This document shows, piece by piece, positions 51,723 through 60,095 of a stretch of 64,000 nt of DNA. The DNA lies in assembly GCF_030817275.1 (NCBI RefSeq), contig NZ_JAUSZD010000002.1:4836001-4900000 (forward strand), written 5' to 3'. The position numbers and the translations under genes are program-made. Positions within the stretch are counted from its first letter, which is position 1; every line of letters begins with the position of its first letter. Origin of the DNA: Paenibacillus sp. V4I7. GTDB taxonomy: Bacteria > Bacillota > Bacilli > Paenibacillales > NBRC-103111. The notes under the pieces are model-generated. The model saw only the letters and a list, made by a program, of their open reading frames with translations, did not search any database and was not told the origin of the DNA.

Positions 51723-53267
51723 TTATTTTTTCACCTTGGCATACCACTCCTGAACACGCTTGGTAACCTGATCGCCTCCGGCTTTTTTCCATCTGTCTAC
51801 GAACTCGTCGAACTTCTCGATCGGCATGTCGCCAATGACGATTTTCGTCAAATACTCCTGAAAAAGCTTGTGCGATTGAACATCTGGAAAGCCTTCATAT
51901 ACCGTATTCGGCAGGCCGTCTCCAGCAATACGGCGTGCATCAGCCGTGCTGACGATGAATATATCCTGGACCATCTTCTGTATATTCTCTGGGAGCGTTT
52001 CCTTGATACGGATGTCCATGTCCTCTTTCGTCGTAAGATTACGCATACCGAGCGCAAGCGGCCGGCTATCTTCTGGCGGAAGCAAAACCTTCTTACCGTT
52101 CACGACTTGGTGCTGAATCCCCTCAATACCGAAACGGCTGAAATCGTCGTTGTTTTTGTCATAGAAAAAGTCCAACAGTTTTAGAGAAGCTTCCGCATTT
52201 TTTTGGGAAGCAGCAGGAATCATCCATTCCGGCTCTCCCATGCTTTTTTGTGTTACGAAGCCTTGGAGGCCTTCTACCTTAGGTATCGGCATACCGACGA
52301 TGTAGGCGTTGGGTGCTCCCTTCAGCATTGCGGTATAGCGATCACGAACATTGGCGGGCAGATGGTACCAGCTGCCGACCAGATTATTGTTGATTTTGGC
52401 CTGCCAGACTTCTCCTTTATTAAGGAAGGTTTCGTTGTCCAGCAGCTTCTCCACATAAAGCTCACGGATAAAGCGGATGGCGGCCTTCATGTTCGGGGTG
52501 ATGCCCGCATACTGAATCTGCCCATCATACACGTCCCACTCCGGGCTGCCTTCCCACATAGCGACCCCATGCATCCCGAACAGGTGGTCCATCCATTTGC
52601 CGAATTCGCGTCCGGAGGTCGGCAGCTCGTCTTTGATTCCATTGCCGTTCGGATCCTTGTCGCGGAACGCCCGCAGGACGTTCTTATACTCCTCTGCTGT
52701 CTTCGGCATAGGAAGTCCTACCTTGTCAAGCCAGTCCTTGCGGATCATAGGCGCCCGCTCAGGAACGAGGAACACCTTCGGAACATAATAGATATGGCCG
52801 TCCGGGGAAGCCGAACGCACAATATCCCACGCTTCTTTCGGAACGTTCTTCCAAACGTTAGGGGCGTATTTGGGAAGCAAATCGTCCAGAGGCAATGCGC
52901 CTCCCTGCTTAATTAATGTTTGATCTATGCCCCCAATAGGACGAAGAATGTCCGGCAAATCGTTGGAGGCGATCATCAGATTCAGAAACTCAGTCGGTTC
53001 CGAGCCTGGCGGGGTCGTAATCAGCTTATATGCAACACCGGTCTTCTCTTCAACATATTTCACATGCGCGTTGCTGCTGTCCGGAATGGAACCAACGCCC
53101 ATATGGCTTTTGAATACTTTAACTTGAACGGCTTTGTCGTCCTTTCCGTTATTCTCTGAGGCTGGAGAGGTTTCCCCTGCTTGCGTACAGCCTGACAGTA
53201 TGGTGATCGCCAGCAGAGCGGCTAAAGCAGACATGGCTGCCGGTTTCCCTAATAATCGTTTCTTCAT
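51723..53267 (-). CDS. Extracellular solute-binding lipoprotein of the pectin-type importer
   Basis: 514 residues, lipobox ITILSGC (Cys 27). Mature part: IRKDWLDKVGLPMPKTAEEY, KDPNGNGIKDELPTSGREFG and a C-terminal DRWKKAGGDQVTKRVQEWYA. It captures pectin or rhamnogalacturonan oligosaccharides for the permeases 53357-54226 and 54226-55191. A shared ATPase must be supplied from elsewhere. Start ATG with AGGA upstream, 90 bases after the permease stop. Confidence 0.92.
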   Translation of the reverse strand: MKKRLLGKPAAMSALAALLAITILSGCTQAGETSPASENNGKDDKAVQVKVFKSHMGVGSIPDSSNAHVKYVEEKTGVAYKLITTPPGSEPTEFLNLMIASNDLPDILRPIGGIDQTLIKQGGALPLDDLLPKYAPNVWKNVPKEAWDIVRSASPDGHIYYVPKVFLVPERAPMIRKDWLDKVGLPMPKTAEEYKNVLRAFRDKDPNGNGIKDELPTSGREFGKWMDHLFGMHGVAMWEGSPEWDVYDGQIQYAGITPNMKAAIRFIRELYVEKLLDNETFLNKGEVWQAKINNNLVGSWYHLPANVRDRYTAMLKGAPNAYIVGMPIPKVEGLQGFVTQKSMGEPEWMIPAASQKNAEASLKLLDFFYDKNNDDFSRFGIEGIQHQVVNGKKVLLPPEDSRPLALGMRNLTTKEDMDIRIKETLPENIQKMVQDIFIVSTADARRIAGDGLPNTVYEGFPDVQSHKLFQEYLTKIVIGDMPIEKFDEFVDRWKKAGGDQVTKRVQEWYAKVKK

Positions 53268-53356
53268 TTGTTAATCCTCCCTTTTTTGTTCAAATCTATT
53301 GTTCAAGCATGTCATCAACAACTTCATATCATGTATCACTCTTGTTAAAAGCTCGA

Positions 53357-54226
53357 CTACTCCTTAAGTGAGCCAAGCATAGCACCTTTGACAAAATACT
53401 TTTGCAAATAAGGATACACCAGGAGAATCGGAACTGTCGCGAATAGAATCGTTGCCGCTTTCAGCGTGGTTGTATTGAAAGCATAATCACCCAAAAGAAG
53501 ATTGACTGCGGCAAGTTCCTCCGGCGATGTCAGATAAGCGCGAAGCTTCATTTGCAGCGGCCATTTGTTCGGATCGCGAATGAACAGCACCGCCCGCTGA
53601 AACGTATTCCAATAGCCTACCGCATAAAACAAGCTGACCGTCGCGAGCACCGGCTTAGATAAAGGCAGGTAAATGCGGAACAAAATCCCGGCATCGCTGC
53701 AGCCGTCAATTCGCGCTGAGTCGTCTAGCTCCCCCGGAATACCTTGAAAGAAGGTCCGGATGATGATCATATTGAACGTGCCAATCAATCCGGGCAGGAT
53801 CAGCGACCATAGCGAATTCATCAGACCTAACTCGCGGACGGTAAGGAAGAACGGGATCATCGGAGCGTTAAAAATCATCGTAATAATAATTCCGAGCATG
53901 ATCGGCTTACGAACGAGAAACTCCTTACGAGACAACGGATAGGCCGTCAGCAATGAGAACAGCATGCTGAGCAGCGTCCCCGCCACCGTAATATAGACGG
54001 TAATGCCAAACGAGGTCCATAGACCCTTGTTCTGTAGGATGTGCACCCATGATGCCGTCGTGAACTCAACAGGAAGCAGGAATACCTGCTTAGAATCGGC
54101 TGCAATAGGCGAGCTGAACGATACAGCCAGCAGCTGCACTAGCGGCATTAGCATCGTAGCTGCGGCTGCTGCTAAGATGACATAGTTGAAAATCTGGAAT
54201 AGCTTTTCTCCATAGGTTATCTTCAT
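53357..54226 (-). CDS. Carbohydrate ABC transporter permease, LplC/YtcP type (third set)
   Basis: About 289 residues: MKITYGEKLFQIFNYVIL first membrane segment, EAA loop FFQGIPGELDDSARIDGCSD, C terminus FVKGAMLGSLKE. Start at ATG 54226, overlapping the upstream stop (TAATG); the longer frame to 54274 is rejected. Confidence 0.93.
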   Translation of the reverse strand: MKITYGEKLFQIFNYVILAAAAATMLMPLVQLLAVSFSSPIAADSKQVFLLPVEFTTASWVHILQNKGLWTSFGITVYITVAGTLLSMLFSLLTAYPLSRKEFLVRKPIMLGIIITMIFNAPMIPFFLTVRELGLMNSLWSLILPGLIGTFNMIIIRTFFQGIPGELDDSARIDGCSDAGILFRIYLPLSKPVLATVSLFYAVGYWNTFQRAVLFIRDPNKWPLQMKLRAYLTSPEELAAVNLLLGDYAFNTTTLKAATILFATVPILLVYPYLQKYFVKGAMLGSLKE

Positions 54227-55191
54227 TACCACAACCCCTGTTCTGTTTTTCGTGCCAGCCGATTGAATATCCACAGCAGCGTGAAGCCAATTACCGACTG
54301 AAATAACCCAATGGCTGTCGTCACACTGTATTGGCCCTGAAGCACCCCCGCTCGATACACGTAGGTCTCAATGATATCGCCTACCGAATACGTCATCGGC
54401 GTCAACAGATTATAAATCTGATCAAAGCCAAGCTCCAGGAAGTTGCCAATGTTAAGCAAGAACAGAACCAGAATGGTCGGGAACAAGGTAGGCAGCGTGA
54501 TGTACAGCGTCTGCTTCCATCGGTTGGCTCCATCCATAACGGCTGCTTCATATAGGTTCGGGTTAATGCCGGTGATTGCGGCCAAATAGATGATCGTTCC
54601 CCATCCAACCTCCTTCCAGATACCTGAAAGTACGACGATCGTCCGGAAATACGCTTGCTCCTGCATGAACAGAATAGGTTCATACCCCCACCAGCCACGC
54701 ACCATATTAACTACGCCCTTGTTAGACAGCAGCTCGAACACGATGCCTCCTACGACTACCCACGACAGAAAGTGCGGAAGGTAGAACATGCTCTGCATTA
54801 AACGTTTGGCAAACATCAGCCTCACCTCATTGAACAGCAGCGCGAGAATGATCGGCGCCGGAAAGCCGAATAACAGCTGAAACAAGGCGATAGTCGCTGT
54901 GTTTCTCAATACATTGTAAAAATCCTGATACATGAAAATAAACTTGAAATTGTCCAAGCCAACCCATGCACTTCCAAGCATGCCCTTAAATATCTGATAA
55001 TTCTGAAATGCGATCAAGCTTCCCATCAGCGGTACGTATTTAAAAACAAGATAATATACAATCCCGGGAAGGATCATCAGATACAGCATCCAATGTTTTC
55101 GCATATTGGCGAGATATGGATTCTCATAAGCTTTGAGCTTTCCCGCCGATTTCTTGGATCCGGACTCCAATGGAGTATACAATTTTGCCAC
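54226..55191 (-). CDS. Carbohydrate ABC transporter permease, LplB/YteP type (third set)
   Basis: About 321 residues with MLYLMILPGIVYYLVFKYVP, EAA loop AAITGINPNLYEAAVMDGAN and FDQIYNLLTPMTYSVGDIIE. The start is placed at GTG 55191 because AAGGAGG occurs inside the longer ATG 55215 frame, nine bases before it. First gene of the pectin-type operon; promoter not identified. Confidence 0.9.
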   Translation of the reverse strand: MAKLYTPLESGSKKSAGKLKAYENPYLANMRKHWMLYLMILPGIVYYLVFKYVPLMGSLIAFQNYQIFKGMLGSAWVGLDNFKFIFMYQDFYNVLRNTATIALFQLLFGFPAPIILALLFNEVRLMFAKRLMQSMFYLPHFLSWVVVGGIVFELLSNKGVVNMVRGWWGYEPILFMQEQAYFRTIVVLSGIWKEVGWGTIIYLAAITGINPNLYEAAVMDGANRWKQTLYITLPTLFPTILVLFLLNIGNFLELGFDQIYNLLTPMTYSVGDIIETYVYRAGVLQGQYSVTTAIGLFQSVIGFTLLWIFNRLARKTEQGLW

Positions 55192-55456
55192 CGTCACGAA
55201 CCTCCTTTGCATCATGTACCGTCATCTTACCCGCTTCAACGCAACAAGCTCAATAGTTCATTCCTCCATGCAATAAGCAAAAACGAGATCACGGCTCGTC
55301 TGGACGATTCGAGTGTGAGATTGGCTTTAGGTTTGACGAGTGCTGCCCCAACGCAGTACCCCTGATCTTCGCGGTAAGCCGCCTGTTGCCGTAATAGCCC
55401 ATCGTGGCGGAATAGTTGATTCGGTGGAGTATTGGTTCATCGGTCGTCTTAGGATA

Positions 55457-55499
55457 CAAATAAGCTTTGCCACCGTCGTTCGGTGGCAAAGCTTATTTG
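55457..55499. repeat. Perfect 19-bp inverted repeat
   Basis: caaataagctttgccaccg (55457-55475) pairs perfectly with cggtggcaaagcttatttg (55481-55499) around tcgtt. There is no T tract. Either an orphan terminator or a mobile-element-derived hairpin. Confidence 0.85.
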
Positions 55500-55573
55500 T
55501 GAAATCTTCCTTATGGACAAGGTAGGATGGTCAAATCCACAATTCGCAGTCGCGTGCCTGTAAAGTGCCATCG

Positions 55574-55636
55574 CGGCGAAAACAACTCAATGGCTTTGAT
55601 CAAGCCGATCGTCCCAATCGAGATTAAATCCTCGAG
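55574..55636 (-). pseudogene. Relic of a sporulation-type sigma factor (SigE/SigK-like)
   Basis: One minus-strand frame reads CLEDLISIGTIGLIKAIELF, nearly identical to the region-2 core of SigE/SigK (NIEDLISIGTIGLIKAvntF). Another frame just downstream gives a degenerate ALYRHATANC, like the following LATYASRC. Stops surround it, so it is a decayed fragment. Confidence 0.6.
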
Positions 55637-56051
55637 ACACGATCAGCCTTGCGGAATATCATCTGATAATCACCCCTCACATCTTCCTCATCAACGCCGA
55701 TAATTTCGGGCAGTGTTAACTCAACCGTGCCTCAATGTATCGAAGTTAGCTTACTATGCTGCTCCCATCCGCTATCCCCCTTAATCTGCTGCTCGAACTC
55801 GAATAGCCATGTAAGGCTTACCCGGCAAATTGACCCTCGTTACCCCTGAATGCAAATCTCGACCGTTGTAATCGTCATATTCCAGGAGCTCTGGATCCTA
55901 TCCAACAGTGGATTCCCCTCGATTCCTGGTTGTACCGGTACTTGTACGAGCCTCAAAGCATGATTTTTAAAGCAAGGATTCACACCTATTGCTCTTTGGT
56001 TGGTGAATTAACCCTTACAGCTATATTATAGTACCTCCCCAATGTCGCTCT

Positions 56052-56090
56052 GTGCCCAACTTGGATTGGATAAACACGGCCTTCAGAACC
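56052..56090 (-). pseudogene. Relic of the C-terminus of an XRE-cupin gene
   Basis: cccaacttggattggataaacac matches the 3' part of the XRE-cupin gene at 3257-3280 with about 22 of 24 bases. Translated, it gives AVFIQSKLGTE against AVFTQSKLGTK. It abuts the 3' end of the glycosidase gene. Confidence 0.5.
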
Positions 56091-58062
56091 CGGTCCTCGG
56101 TATCTCGATTGGGTTTATACAAAACGCCTGCCTATTCCCAACGCGGACATCATACATCTGAGCGTGGGACAGCTTCATTTGCTCTACAAAAGCTTCATAA
56201 GGACGGTGACACACATCGGTCACACCGATTTGATAATTTTCCCCGTCAAAACGTCCCAGAACCGGTTGGTCAGCGAGCTGAAAATAATGAACGCCGATGA
56301 GCTCTGGAATCGCAGCGCCTTGTTCCACAAAATACCGGTACGCCAAGCCCCTCTCCTCTTGCGTGGCGACAGCCTTGATCCCGTATGCCAGCATCCCGAC
56401 ATCTGCTGCACCGAAGTGGAATTCCCCGATCATGACCGGTTTATTCAAATGTTTGCTGATCATTTCAATATGCTCCCGATCCGGTTTCATTTGATAGCAA
56501 TTGATAGAGAACACATCAAACGCTTCGCATCCCTCCAGCAATTCGCTACTACCAATCCAGGCATATCGCATTCCTAAATTCAGGTGATTAGGATCCGCCT
56601 TTTTACAATATTGGGCCGGTATCTCTACATAGCGACGGATTAAAATCCGGTTAAATGCCGAATAATCCTCTCGGCGCATGCCTTCGATATGCCCTGCTTG
56701 GACTTTTTGCGGATGCAATAACTCGTCAAATTGTTGAAAATCGGTTCCCCAAGCTTCGTTTAAACACGCTGCTGTTGTATATTTGTTCTCCAGCCATTCC
56801 ACGAACATCCGCTTACTTTCGAATGAGTACGGATGCTCCATCATGGCCTCCGTCAAGTTCAAACCATCGACAAACGCCCAATGGGGCTCGTTCCGCATAA
56901 AATAACCAACGAGACGCCGATCCTCTTTCAATGGGATAAGCTGATTAGCGAACTCCTCTGCTTTCTGCTCGTATTCGGGGCTAAATACATCCGGAAAATC
57001 TCGGTAAATGGTTATTTCAGTAGCCGGAAAATCTGTCATTGGATACACATAGGGCAAGCTGGAGCTGTGAATAAACTCAGGCATCGACCAGTTTCCGATC
57101 GTATTGATCCCCCATTCCTTCAGACGTCGATCCGTCAGCTCCATCCACGCTTCAAGCCAATTTTCTCCGAATACACGGATCAGATTGGCAACCGAGAAGC
57201 TGAATCCGTGCCCGGACCAGGCATCACAGAACTTGCCCTCTCTTTCGGGCAGCTGTGGAAGCAAATGCTCCATCCCTGCAACCCGCATATGGTCATAGGG
57301 TTGTAAGCAATCCATTCCTGTACTGAACAAGGCAAATCCGTCAGGATCGACGAACCACCAGCGCTCACCATCAAATTCCGTGCGGAAATAGCCGGAGCTC
57401 TCGAATTTCAATCCCTTCCAGCCTCCGAAGTCTCCCAAATCCGAACGTAAACCGTCACTCTCTTGACTCTGTTCCATATTCGTTATCAAGTCGGCCGATA
57501 AACGTTCGATGGAGGGAGTCTTCCCCGGCCAATCTTTGCCAAGAAGTTGTCCCATTTCGTCGATATAAACCTCTTGTGCATAGGTAAAATCCGGAGCTTT
57601 TTTACTTACATACAAGCCTGAGACCTCAAACTGTCTACTGCAGACGGACGAGGTCGTCGATATCGACAAGCTCTGAAGCCTGCTGCGGTCAACAGAACGG
57701 TCACCCCTGATCACGGACTGCATCACGCCGGGGTAACGATCCAGAAACAGTTTTTCACCGTTTAAAGCTTTCAGAGGCAGGCACACCCGGGTCCTGACAT
57801 CCGGCAGTAATCCGTAGTGCACCGTAAGCTCCTTGCCTCCGCTTTCAACGAATGAGAATAACACAACTAGGACATCATGAGCCTTATGATATAAATCCGC
57901 AACCAAGTAATCATGATCCGTCCATACCTCCGGATCATCCAATGATAGCTGTACGCCACCTCCCGCAGAAGATGTTTCAATTCGTATATGCTGATCTCCA
58001 ATGACATGCATAAGGGTACCGGAAACGCAATTAAATGTACCCAATTCAATGACCTTGTTCAT
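56083..58062 (-). CDS. Clan GH-A glycosidase, agarase/GH50-like
   Basis: 659 residues, no signal peptide. An N-terminal beta-rich domain (~1-200), then a TIM barrel beginning near GYFRTEFDGERWWFVDPDGF. The likely acid/base is E392 in YFMRNEPHWAF and the nucleophile E547 in KPVMIGEFHFGA, the two glutamates expected of clan GH-A. Closest in layout to beta-agarase/GH50-like enzymes, but the true substrate is open. The C-terminal ~15 residues (FCINPIEIPRTGF) run into the XRE relic and may be a recombination junction. Located right after two permeases, so it should act on the imported sugar. Strong AGGGGGAG site. Confidence 0.8.
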   Translation of the reverse strand: MNKVIELGTFNCVSGTLMHVIGDQHIRIETSSAGGGVQLSLDDPEVWTDHDYLVADLYHKAHDVLVVLFSFVESGGKELTVHYGLLPDVRTRVCLPLKALNGEKLFLDRYPGVMQSVIRGDRSVDRSRLQSLSISTTSSVCSRQFEVSGLYVSKKAPDFTYAQEVYIDEMGQLLGKDWPGKTPSIERLSADLITNMEQSQESDGLRSDLGDFGGWKGLKFESSGYFRTEFDGERWWFVDPDGFALFSTGMDCLQPYDHMRVAGMEHLLPQLPEREGKFCDAWSGHGFSFSVANLIRVFGENWLEAWMELTDRRLKEWGINTIGNWSMPEFIHSSSLPYVYPMTDFPATEITIYRDFPDVFSPEYEQKAEEFANQLIPLKEDRRLVGYFMRNEPHWAFVDGLNLTEAMMEHPYSFESKRMFVEWLENKYTTAACLNEAWGTDFQQFDELLHPQKVQAGHIEGMRREDYSAFNRILIRRYVEIPAQYCKKADPNHLNLGMRYAWIGSSELLEGCEAFDVFSINCYQMKPDREHIEMISKHLNKPVMIGEFHFGAADVGMLAYGIKAVATQEERGLAYRYFVEQGAAIPELIGVHYFQLADQPVLGRFDGENYQIGVTDVCHRPYEAFVEQMKLSHAQMYDVRVGNRQAFCINPIEIPRTGF

Positions 58063-58072
58063 ATGACTCCCC

Positions 58073-58951
58073 CTACTCTTTTACAGCCCCAACTACAATG
58101 CCTTTAATAAAGAACTTCTGCAGAAACGGATAAACGAGCAGAATGGGCAGAGCGCCGATAAAAATTTGGGCCGATTTGACGGTACGCTGCGATAAATTTT
58201 CCAAATCCTTAGGATCAATGCTGATTTTGCTAAAATCCTGCTGTACAACGATGGTTTGAAGGAAGGTAGCAAGCGGATACTTATTCGAGTCCATCATGTA
58301 TATTAATCCGTCGAACCATGAGTTCCAATGAAATACTAACGTAAAAAGTGTTATCGTTGCAAGAGCCGGCATCGACATCGGCAAATGGATTTTGAACAAG
58401 ATTCGAATGATTCCTGCTCCGTCCATCACGGCCGCTTCCTCCAATTCTACAGGAATGGCGCGAAAGAAATTCATCAGCAGTATCATATTGTAAACGCTTA
58501 ATGCTGCCGGCAAAACTAGCGCCCATATCGTATTTATCAAGCCAAGATTAGTAATGAGAATATAGTTCGGAACGAGTCCGCCGGAAAATAGCATCGTAAA
58601 TACGAAAAACCACATATAAACATTCCGGCTTTTAAACGCCGTATATTTCTTAGACAACGCGTAGCCTGCAAAAACGGTAACAACCATTCCGATCCCGGTT
58701 CCCAAAATAGTCCGGTACAACGAGAAAAGCAGTGAACGGATAAAACTAGGGTTATTCACTGTCTTCAGATACGATTCCAGCGTGACGTCTATCGGCCACA
58801 AATTGACAATATTGGCGGTAGCCGCAGCTTTTCCGCTTAACGATACTGCAAAGACATGCAGAAGCGGCAGTATACACAGCAGCGATACAGTGATGAGAAA
58901 TAGTTGATTAAAAACATTAAACCATCGATAAGCGAGCGTTTTATGGTACAT
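58073..58951 (-). CDS. Carbohydrate ABC transporter permease, LplC/YtcP type (fourth set)
   Basis: About 292 residues: LAYRWFNVFNQLFLITVSLL, EAA loop FFRAIPVELEEAAVMDGAGI, C terminus FIKGIVVGAVKE. The start is set at ATG 58951 because AGGAGGAGGAG lies just upstream, inside the longer frame that reaches 58993. Paired with 58971-59933. Confidence 0.92.
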   Translation of the reverse strand: MYHKTLAYRWFNVFNQLFLITVSLLCILPLLHVFAVSLSGKAAATANIVNLWPIDVTLESYLKTVNNPSFIRSLLFSLYRTILGTGIGMVVTVFAGYALSKKYTAFKSRNVYMWFFVFTMLFSGGLVPNYILITNLGLINTIWALVLPAALSVYNMILLMNFFRAIPVELEEAAVMDGAGIIRILFKIHLPMSMPALATITLFTLVFHWNSWFDGLIYMMDSNKYPLATFLQTIVVQQDFSKISIDPKDLENLSQRTVKSAQIFIGALPILLVYPFLQKFFIKGIVVGAVKE

Positions 58952-58970
58952 GCGTCTCCTCCTCCTTTGA

Positions 58971-59933
58971 CTAGAAAATCCGATAATTCGCATATTTATA
59001 AGCTAACCGGTAGGAAATAATGATTAAAATGAAGCTGGTTACTGATTTGAACAACCCGACTGCCGTTGCAAAACTGAAATCCCCTTTCAGCATGGCCGAG
59101 CGGTAAACGAAGGTATCGATCACATCTCCTTTACTATACACAAGCGGATTGTAAAGATTGAAGATCTGATCAAAACCCGCATTCAACACATTACCCAGCT
59201 GGAGTGTAGCTACAACAACAATAATCGGCATCATAGCCGGCAGTGTAACGTGAATGGTTTGCTGCAGTCGTGTCGCTCCGTCCACTTCAGCGGCTTCGTA
59301 TAAGGAAGGATTCACGGCCGTTATGGCTGCAAGGTAAACGATCATACCGAAGCCAAATTCCTTCCAAATGTCACTGAAAATCACAACAAAACGGAACCAA
59401 TCCCCGTCACCCAGAAAGAATATAGGCTTAATACCGAACATGGCCGTAATCATCCGGTTCACAAGCCCGCCTTTGACCGACAACAGATCGATTAATATGC
59501 CTCCGAGGATGACCCATGACAAGAAGTGAGGCAAATAAACCAATGTTTGGATACCCCTTTTGATTCCGTTAATGCGAACTTCATTTAGCAATAAAGCAAA
59601 AAGAATGGGGACTAGCGTTCCAAAACCAATTTTTAGCACCGCGATGATTAATGTGTTCCAAATAACCTGCACAGACTCCTCGAACATAAACAAAGAGTGG
59701 AAATGCTTGAAGCCGACCCATTCGGATTTTAAAAAGCCAAGCCAAGGCTTATAGTCCTGAAAAGCCATCACCAATCCTGCTATAGGCACGTAATGGAAAA
59801 CAACAGCGATTACTAAGGCCGGGAAAATCAGCATATGCAGGGGCCAAGTTTTTTTGAGTCCCCGAATCCAATTGGATTCCATTTTACTTGCGGTTATCTT
59901 ACGTATAACGATTGCGTTCCGAGTGCTTTTCAT
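58971..59933 (-). CDS. Carbohydrate ABC transporter permease, LplB/YteP type (fourth set)
   Basis: 320 residues: LHMLIFPALVIAVVFHYVPI, EAA loop AAITAVNPSLYEAAEVDGAT, FDQIFNLYNPLVYSKGDVID. First gene of the operon, with AGGGGAGA before ATG. A good -10 box (TATAAT, minus strand 60001-59996) lies upstream without a matching -35, suggesting activation by the divergent YesN-like regulator. No binding-protein gene is found in this operon. Confidence 0.92.
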   Translation of the reverse strand: MKSTRNAIVIRKITASKMESNWIRGLKKTWPLHMLIFPALVIAVVFHYVPIAGLVMAFQDYKPWLGFLKSEWVGFKHFHSLFMFEESVQVIWNTLIIAVLKIGFGTLVPILFALLLNEVRINGIKRGIQTLVYLPHFLSWVILGGILIDLLSVKGGLVNRMITAMFGIKPIFFLGDGDWFRFVVIFSDIWKEFGFGMIVYLAAITAVNPSLYEAAEVDGATRLQQTIHVTLPAMMPIIVVVATLQLGNVLNAGFDQIFNLYNPLVYSKGDVIDTFVYRSAMLKGDFSFATAVGLFKSVTSFILIIISYRLAYKYANYRIF

Positions 59934-59995
59934 AAGCTTCTCCCCTTTCTACATCCAGTAATTGCATAATTGCACTTTCGCATACTTCTGCTACT

Positions 59996-60001
59996 ATTAT
60001 A
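59996..60001 (-). promoter_or_regulatory. -10 box of the permease/glycosidase operon
   Basis: TATAAT on the minus strand. No good -35 at 17 bases; TTGTCA lies 23 bases upstream. Activator dependence is inferred. Confidence 0.45.
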
Positions 60002-60095
60002 CCAACGGGCACTTCCTGTACCTATGACAAGGTCTTAACTTCTATGTCCCCTTTCATAACCTCTTTCTCACATTTATTTCCTAGGCGGTGAACAC

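Larger units (their letters stand above)
55192..56082. other. Non-coding region of ~0.9 kb with gene relics
   Basis: Holds a perfect 19-bp hairpin (55457-55499), a sigma-factor relic (55574-55636), an unassigned 38-codon coding-like frame on the minus strand (55781-55897, reading EYDDYNGRDLHSGVTRVNLP) and an XRE-cupin relic (56052-56090). No intact gene. It separates the pectin-type locus from the next glycosidase locus and should include the promoter of the pectin-type operon. Confidence 0.6.

Noticed and set aside
52203..52916. Long plus-strand frame (237 codons) opposite the binding-protein gene
   Set aside because: It is the antisense shadow of the binding-protein gene, whose product is clearly recognisable; no ribosome site or family features on the plus strand.
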